DNA of 64,000 bases, from positions 1 through 64,000 of the forward strand of contig QRFJ01006106.1 in the NCBI GenBank assembly GCA_006176705.1, written 5' to 3'. The number at the start of each line of letters is the position of its first letter. The stretch's first letter is position 1. Origin of the DNA: Cocos nucifera (taxonomy: Eukaryota > Streptophyta > Magnoliopsida > Arecales > Arecaceae). Shown piece after piece: positions 58,201-64,000 of this stretch. A model generated the notes under the pieces. The model did no database searches. It had not been told where the DNA came from and worked only from the letters and a program-made list of their open reading frames with translations. The translations under genes were made by a program, and so were the position numbers.

Positions 58201-60500
58201 GTTCCAATCCTGGCTTAAGAAATTGTCAAGCTTATTTTCAAAAGATGTCATTTTGAGTGATTGTCATCATTATCCATCATTTATGATAAATGTGATCTTT
58301 ATTGGTGTTTTGGTCAAAGATGGTAATCATTTATCAATAAAGAAGATTATTATGATATTATTATGAATAATATTATAATAATACATGGATAATAAAAAAA
58401 TAACATTTAACATTTATACAGCCTGTTATGAGTAATGTACACATTTATAAACATCCAAGTTAGATTATGTCATGAATGCTTATCTTTGGCATTATAGGCT
58501 TAGTCATCTTGACAAGAATAGGATGAATGGGTTAGCTTGAGAGGAAAACCTCAACATTAGTGATTGTGAATCATTGATAACCTATGAGTCTTGTCTGCTT
58601 GAAAAGATGACAAAGTCAACTTTTATTGGAAAAGGTGAAGGAGCCGATAAAGTTCTAAATCTCATATATAGTGATGTATGTGGACCTATGAACTTAAGTG
58701 CTAAAGGAAGATCTTAATATTTCATTACAAATGACCTATCTAGGCATGGATACGTCTGGCTTGAATCATTTAAAATTTTTAAATGATTCAATAATAAAAT
58801 AGGAGAATAAACTAGAAATGGTATTGGAACTCTTCGATCAGATTGAAGAGGTGAATACTCATCCAGTAAGTTTGTGACATATCTAGGAGAGAATAGGATT
58901 TTCTCTCAATGGATTTCTTATTGGACCATAGTGTATCTGAAAGAAAAAGTTGAACTTTATTAGATATGTTTCAATCCATGATAGGATTCACTTATCTTCC
59001 TATTTCAGGGTTGTGCTCTTGTGTGACTACTTATTTTACTCTGAAAATATATCAAATAAATCTATTGTAAATCTTCATATAAGATATGGATCGGGCGTAG
59101 ACCTAGACTCTCTCATCTCCGGGTTTGGAGTTGATCAGTCTATGTCAAAGATTTGCACACAGATAAACTTAGATCTTGTTCCAATAAATATTTGAGGGTT
59201 ATTAATTCTACCATGCTATAGAACATAAGATATTCATTAGTAGTAGGGCATTCCTTTCAAAATGAAATTTCTTAGAGAAGGAACTGATGCCTATCAAGTT
59301 GAACTTAGAGAAGTTTGACTGGTAGAGAAGAACCAACATAATCTAGTAAATCTATAGAACCAGATTTGTTCCGATCAAATCCAGAGCCCATTAAAGTAGC
59401 AACCCTTAAGGAGATCCGGTAGAGTACCATGTTAGCCAGACAGATACTATGGTATCTAGGTTTGGGATGGCGATCTTGTTGAACTCGACCAGAACAACAA
59501 GGATCTGATCACCTATAGGGATGCAATGCAGTGGTTTGACTCTGAGAAATGACTTACGGCCATTAAATTCAAATTGGAGTCTATAAAAATCAATAATATG
59601 GGGACACTAGTTGATTCACCTAAAGGGATAAAATTCATTGGATGTGAATGGATTTTCAAAAGGATCAGAGCAACATATACAGGAAGGTAACGACCTGTAA
59701 AGCCCATTTGGCTATTTTCTCAATTTTCGAACATACATTTTGAACATATGTCTTTATTATGAACAAAGACAAACCTTGCATTTATAATTGGACAAAATAT
59801 TCTATAGTGTTATTCCCTATGTTGTCTATGGATGAAATTTTCTTAATCAGGAATGGCATTGCAGCATTGCAAGGAATAAAGTTTTGTTTATCATCTAATT
59901 TCTACATGTTCAAATTCAAATATGGTATACTCATGAATAGTAGTGAGTAGATACCAGTCTGATCTAAGTGAGAACTACTGAAAGATTGTATAGACAATTC
60001 TTAAGTATTTGAAAAATACTAAGATTCATTGACTCAAATATGGAGATACTGACTAAAAACTTATGGATGTTTTGATTTTAGTTTTTAGTCAGACCAAGAT
60101 GACAATAAGAGAATGTTAGGTCATATCCTAATTTTAGGAGCAATCTACTGGAAAGGATCCAAATAGGATACTGTAGTCTATTCTATTAGTGATGTAGAGT
60201 ACATCGTGGCATATGATGCTGCCATGTAAGCTGTATAGTTGCTGAGGTTCATTAGCAGATTAGGAGTGACACCCTCCATCGATGGTCCAGTTCTATCATA
60301 GTACTAGAACCATAGCTTAGGCTAAAGAACCGAAGGACCAGCATATTCTACATTACTACTAGCTTTGATTTTAGATCAGGGTGCCATTGATCTTTGGAAG
60401 ATTGATGAGAAAGGAGAACTTGACTAATCCATTTGCTAAGGCCTCAAAACTAAGGAGTTCTATGAACTCAAGTGGAAGATAGGATATTTGATATCATTCT
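58201..60500 (+). pseudogene. pol: Copia C pol, strongly decayed
   Basis: Fragments in several frames line up with copia A and B: integrase (near 58480-58990), the RT start (CEWIFKR-like near 59640-59665), then a jump to late RT near 59760, so several hundred bases of RT core are missing around 59700-59760. RNase H fragments follow (near 60060-60430). No open frame exceeds about 90 codons. It is the most decayed copia pol in the window. Confidence 0.8.
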
Positions 60501-60507
60501 AATTGGC

Positions 60508-60525
60508 TTTAGTCCAAGTGAAAGT
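60508..60525 (+). promoter_or_regulatory. Polypurine tract of copia C
   Basis: TTTAGTCCAAGTGAAAGT lies before the 3' LTR, in the same position and form as in B and D. Confidence 0.6.
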
Positions 60526-62970
60526 TATTGGAAAATATGTCCAAAAGCCAATTATCTAAGTAGTAGATGATTGAAATTAGTATATGAATTATCTAATAAT
60601 AATAGTTATTTGGCTGGTTCATCATAAAAGTTCTATCTTCCTTAAATGAACTCCTAAATTATGATGAAGTTCTTAGAACTATAATCAATCGATAAAAAAC
60701 GATTTATCGGATGATTCTTAAACTGTTCACGATCAAATGATAAGTTATTAACAAGGACGACACTAGTATGTTTCTTATCGAGTGTAGGTCACTGTATGCC
60801 ATATATAGTGGTCGTCCTCATAACCAAGTGATGTGGAGATACTAGTATGGCATCTAGGTGAGATGTAGGAGTACATCTGCACTGAACATGACCAATGTAG
60901 GACTCTACTATCAAGAATAGCTAGCTAAGGCCAATGGGTATAAGTGTCCCTTCGACTTGAGATCACTATGGTGACTTGCAAGTATCTCACTATACTTTGA
61001 TGCCAGACTGTCTATATTTTTAATATAGGTTTAAAAGATTTCTAGGTACAGTCAAGTACTTATGAAGTTGGTGTACGAGTCAAGATGGGATTGGCCACTC
61101 CTGATTAGCTTCAAGAAGAGAATGTCTCATTATATTTTAATTTAGCAAAACCTAGGCCTGGGTAATCCTCATGAGGAGTTATGAGATTTGCAAAATTTTG
61201 AGACATAATAGAGATGACTTGTATGAGTGATTGATAGTGTACTCGGAGTTATCTTAAGCATTATTGATAAAAGAGATGAATTATACGGTAACCATGGGTC
61301 AGGATTCTAAGAATGTTGCTTTGCATACATTGGATTTATCTGGACATCATTAACCAATGCTAGATGGTTACTTTAATTGGTACAGGAATTAGTTTCTATG
61401 CTATTGGCTTTGGTTCGAACCTATAGGATCACACACATTAGAGGTTGTAACCTAATTAGATGGTTAATCGATGATTAAGAATCATTCTAAGGTCAAACAT
61501 TCAATGTGATTGATGTTTGACCTAATGCAAGTATTGTAGAAGGATCGATTAGCAATTGGATTGCTAACTAGCTCAATTTAATTGAGCATTTAGGCTAAGA
61601 TCAAATCTAATTAAATTAAATTTAATTAAAATTAGTTTAAATTTAATTTGATTAAGTTTAATTGGTTTATTGGATAAGCTAATTGTAAGAAAAAAATAAT
61701 TCCTAGTTGGACTAGGATTTGAGTGCACCTAATTCCTAGTTGAGTTAGGATTTAAATCAGATTTAAGTATGATTTAAATCTAACTTAATTGGATTTCTAG
61801 TTGGACTAAGATCATCCATAATTTGGTTGCATTTAATCTGGTTTGAATTAGGTTCAAAAATAGTTTTGACCTAGTCAAACAAGAAGAGTCCTAGTTGGAC
61901 TGGGACTCTCACTCTTTGCTTGTACCACCTTTGAGCCCATGCCCATTATTTGTTTCCAAATTTTTTCTAAGATTTCCATGCCTAAGGATTGATTTCCCAT
62001 TCCCCATATCTGGTTTAATTTGAATCAAATCTGATTTGGTTCATTATGGAAAGAGGTTTGGGTTTGTTTCCTTTTGAAAGAGTCCCTCTTGACCAAAATG
62101 CCTCTTCCCAACTTGCGCCATTTTTTTCCACACCAAAATATTTTGTTCGCCCCTTTTCTCTCTAGATTTTATGCAATGGCTTCCTTCTCTCCATGCACAA
62201 AAATTATGGGGAGGCGTCTAAGAGTTGGACGCCCCCCAACTCTTCCTTTGTTTTCCTATTTGACTTGGTCTTTTGACCTAGTCAAAGATTTATTTGCTGG
62301 CGCCCTATTTTGTTGATTGAGGATGTGAGAAACATGAGATGATTCCATGGTAATTTCCATATGAGAAAGGGAGAAAGGCATGGGTGCTTGGGGTGCCCAA
62401 CTTCTTGGAGAAGATCCTTCAATTATGACATCAATAGTTGATGTCTTGATGAAGACAAAGTTAAGAAGAATGTCTTCTCATTTATTTCTCTTTCAATATT
62501 TATTTTCTTATTTTTTTTTATGATTTTTATATGATAAAAATCAAAGAGAGAAAGAGGAAGAGGGCATGGGAATGGATGCTCCAAGGAGTTGGGGCATCAT
62601 GGTCTCTTTTGGACATGATATGATCATGTCCTAATGAGAGGAAAGTGAAGAGAAGATAGCCTTCTCTTAGGATTCTTTTGAGAATCCTTTCTTCTCAATT
62701 TTATTATGATTTTTCTAAGAGAAAAATTAGAAAGAAAAAGATCTGGAAGAATGGAAATTTTCTAGAGGAGGTCTCCTCTTGTCTAGGTATGAAGATTCGT
62801 TTAGGACATCAATGGTTGATGTCTTGAAAAGAGAAAATTTGTCTTCTCTTAGAATCTTTCTGAACTATTTAATTTCTGATTTTTGGAAGATCGAAAAATT
62901 AGATTTCTTTCTTAATTCTCCTCATATTCTTCATCTCTTAGAGTATCCAAGAGATTCGAAGGATAAATTT
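60526..62970 (+). repeat. 3' LTR of copia C, cut at its right end
   Basis: It starts TATTGGAAAATATG (TG mutated to TA) and parallels 36998-38001 plus 53851-55275. It contains the empty site for copia D near 61540-61560. It is interrupted at 62971 by an S-type LTR; the last 450 bp or so are outside the window or lost. Confidence 0.9.
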
Positions 62971-63490
62971 TGTTACCCAAGGATGGCCACCCAAGAGGGA
63001 GCGAGGGGGGGGGGGGTGAATTTTGGTGTTTTAAAAAAATTTAAACTCTAATTAAACTAAATTTTAATGTAGTGTGCTTGGTGAAATATTGTGAGACATA
63101 ATTATTGAATGAGTGTAATATAAATAACACAATGACAAGCATAAGAGACCAAGCTTTTATAATGGTTCGGTGCCAAACTCGGCACCTACGTCCACTCCTC
63201 AAGTAAATAACTTTAGAGTTCAACTATAATCACTCAATTAATTATAGTTTGATTATTTTTCTTAGGCTCACAATCCAATTTGATTGATTTTGACCTAGTC
63301 TCACCACTACAATCTTCACAACGATTATTTTCTCATGCTAACAATCAACCTCGATTGATTTTGACCTAGGCTTATCAATCAAACCTTTATAATGTCCAAC
63401 TTTAGGCTTGGACCAACCTCAAGTTTTTCACCCCAAGAAACATGTAAACAAATAAAATACAATCATAATATTTAAAGGAGTTTAGAAAAG
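62971..63490 (-). repeat. Truncated S-type Sirevirus LTR, minus orientation
   Basis: TGTTACCC at the left end is the complement of an S-type LTR end. CACCCAAGAGG, a run of 12 G and GTGAATT follow, then the TATA region on the minus strand (CTTTTATAATGGTTCGG near 63150) and the CAATTGAGTGATTA-like region. Similarity to S stops near 63490, about a third of the way into the LTR, where D-type sequence begins. Confidence 0.85.
63005..63016. repeat. Run of 12 G
   Basis: The same position in S LTRs has 3-6 C on the other strand. This is slippage in the genome or a sequencing artefact. Confidence 0.9.
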
Positions 63491-64000
63491 GGTTGTCTTA
63501 ATTTATGAGATAAATTTGTGCCAATTATCTCGACTGAGCTAAATGTATTTGGGCTCACTTAGGAACCTTTACTTGGTCAGACTGCAGCTTGTCCAGGTTA
63601 GAAAAAGATTGTCTTAATTTATGAGATAAATTTGAGACAACATCTATCATTTTCCATCACCTACTAAATCTTGTCATTGGACTTTGGTCAAATGTTGACC
63701 TTTGATGCTTAGACATCTGCCCATATGTCATGCACCCATAGGAGAGAGCTTTGACACTTGTCCCCCTACTAAATAGTAGGATGGCAAGGGGTGCATGCCT
63801 AGGGAGGCGTGCACCTAAAGTGGATAAGGATTGGAGTCCCATATAGATAGGACTCTAGTTGCTTATTGCTTCATACTAAGGTGGCGCCAAAGAGTCTTCT
63901 TTGACCAGTCTTGGCACCACCTAGGGAGGTTTGTGAGGGACTCTAATCTGATTGGATCAGATGATGTCATCCCATCAATCAGATTTAGATCTAATTGCAT
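63491..64000 (+). repeat. D-type LTR fragment, plus orientation, open at the window end
   Basis: The sequence matches the minus strand of about 350-780 in the leftmost LTR: GTCAGACTG..GCTTGTCCA, GTCATGCACC, TTTGACCAGTCTT and AATCAGATTTAGATCT occur in the same order. The first kilobase of the LTR is missing. A stretch of about 35 bp (TTGTCTTAATTTATGAGATA...) occurs twice, near 63493 and 63608. Confidence 0.82.

Overview
The window is plant nuclear DNA, AT-rich, made almost entirely of nested LTR retrotransposons, with one old integrated plant pararetrovirus fragment. I found no host protein-coding gene, rRNA, tRNA or CRISPR array. Ty1/copia elements primed by initiator tRNA-Met, a Sirevirus, a chromodomain Ty3/gypsy element and a caulimovirid-like insert all point to a flowering plant. 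A monocot such as a palm is my guess; the sequence does not prove it. All coding regions carry stop codons and frameshifts, so every coding call is a pseudogene.

Layout, with my own labels. (1) 1-2001: minus-strand LTR of the D-type family, inserted in the 5' LTR of copia A. (2) Copia A is split three ways: LTR tail 2002-2139; internal parts 2140-2442, 13498-15549 and 25357-28281; 3' LTR 28282-30788. Its two internal gaps are filled by copia B (2443-13492, target duplication ATTAT) and Sirevirus S (15550-25351, duplication TRTTC). (3) 30789-33170 and 34692-36997, minus strand: the pararetroviral fragment, cut in its protease by a solo S-type LTR (33171-34686, duplication TGGAT). (4) Copia C starts at 36998 inside the viral DNA. 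Its 5' LTR is split by copia D (38002-53845, duplication GCAGG), and D's integrase is split by chromovirus G (43690-49183, duplication ACGGG/ACAAG). C resumes at 53851 and its 3' LTR (60526-62970) is broken by a truncated minus-strand S-type LTR (62971-about 63490). A plus-strand D-type LTR piece runs from there to the window end.

The nest is therefore four deep: virus, then C, then D, then G. By-eye LTR divergence is about 7-8 % for D and G, 8-9 % for C, 10 % for B and 10-12 % for S, so the insertions are old. These figures are hand counts over 160-300 bp, not alignments.

The most interesting signals are not genes. Copies A and C appear to share one gag deletion. Sirevirus S keeps a third reading frame of about 410 codons downstream of pol with stops but no frameshift, preceded by GTCGAC-type palindromes that also fill its LTR. 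The long untranslated leaders of A, B, C and D carry hairpins, one with a compensatory base-pair change. The LTR of C holds three spaced hairpins with paired arm changes. The D-type LTRs look modular, with a swapped central segment.
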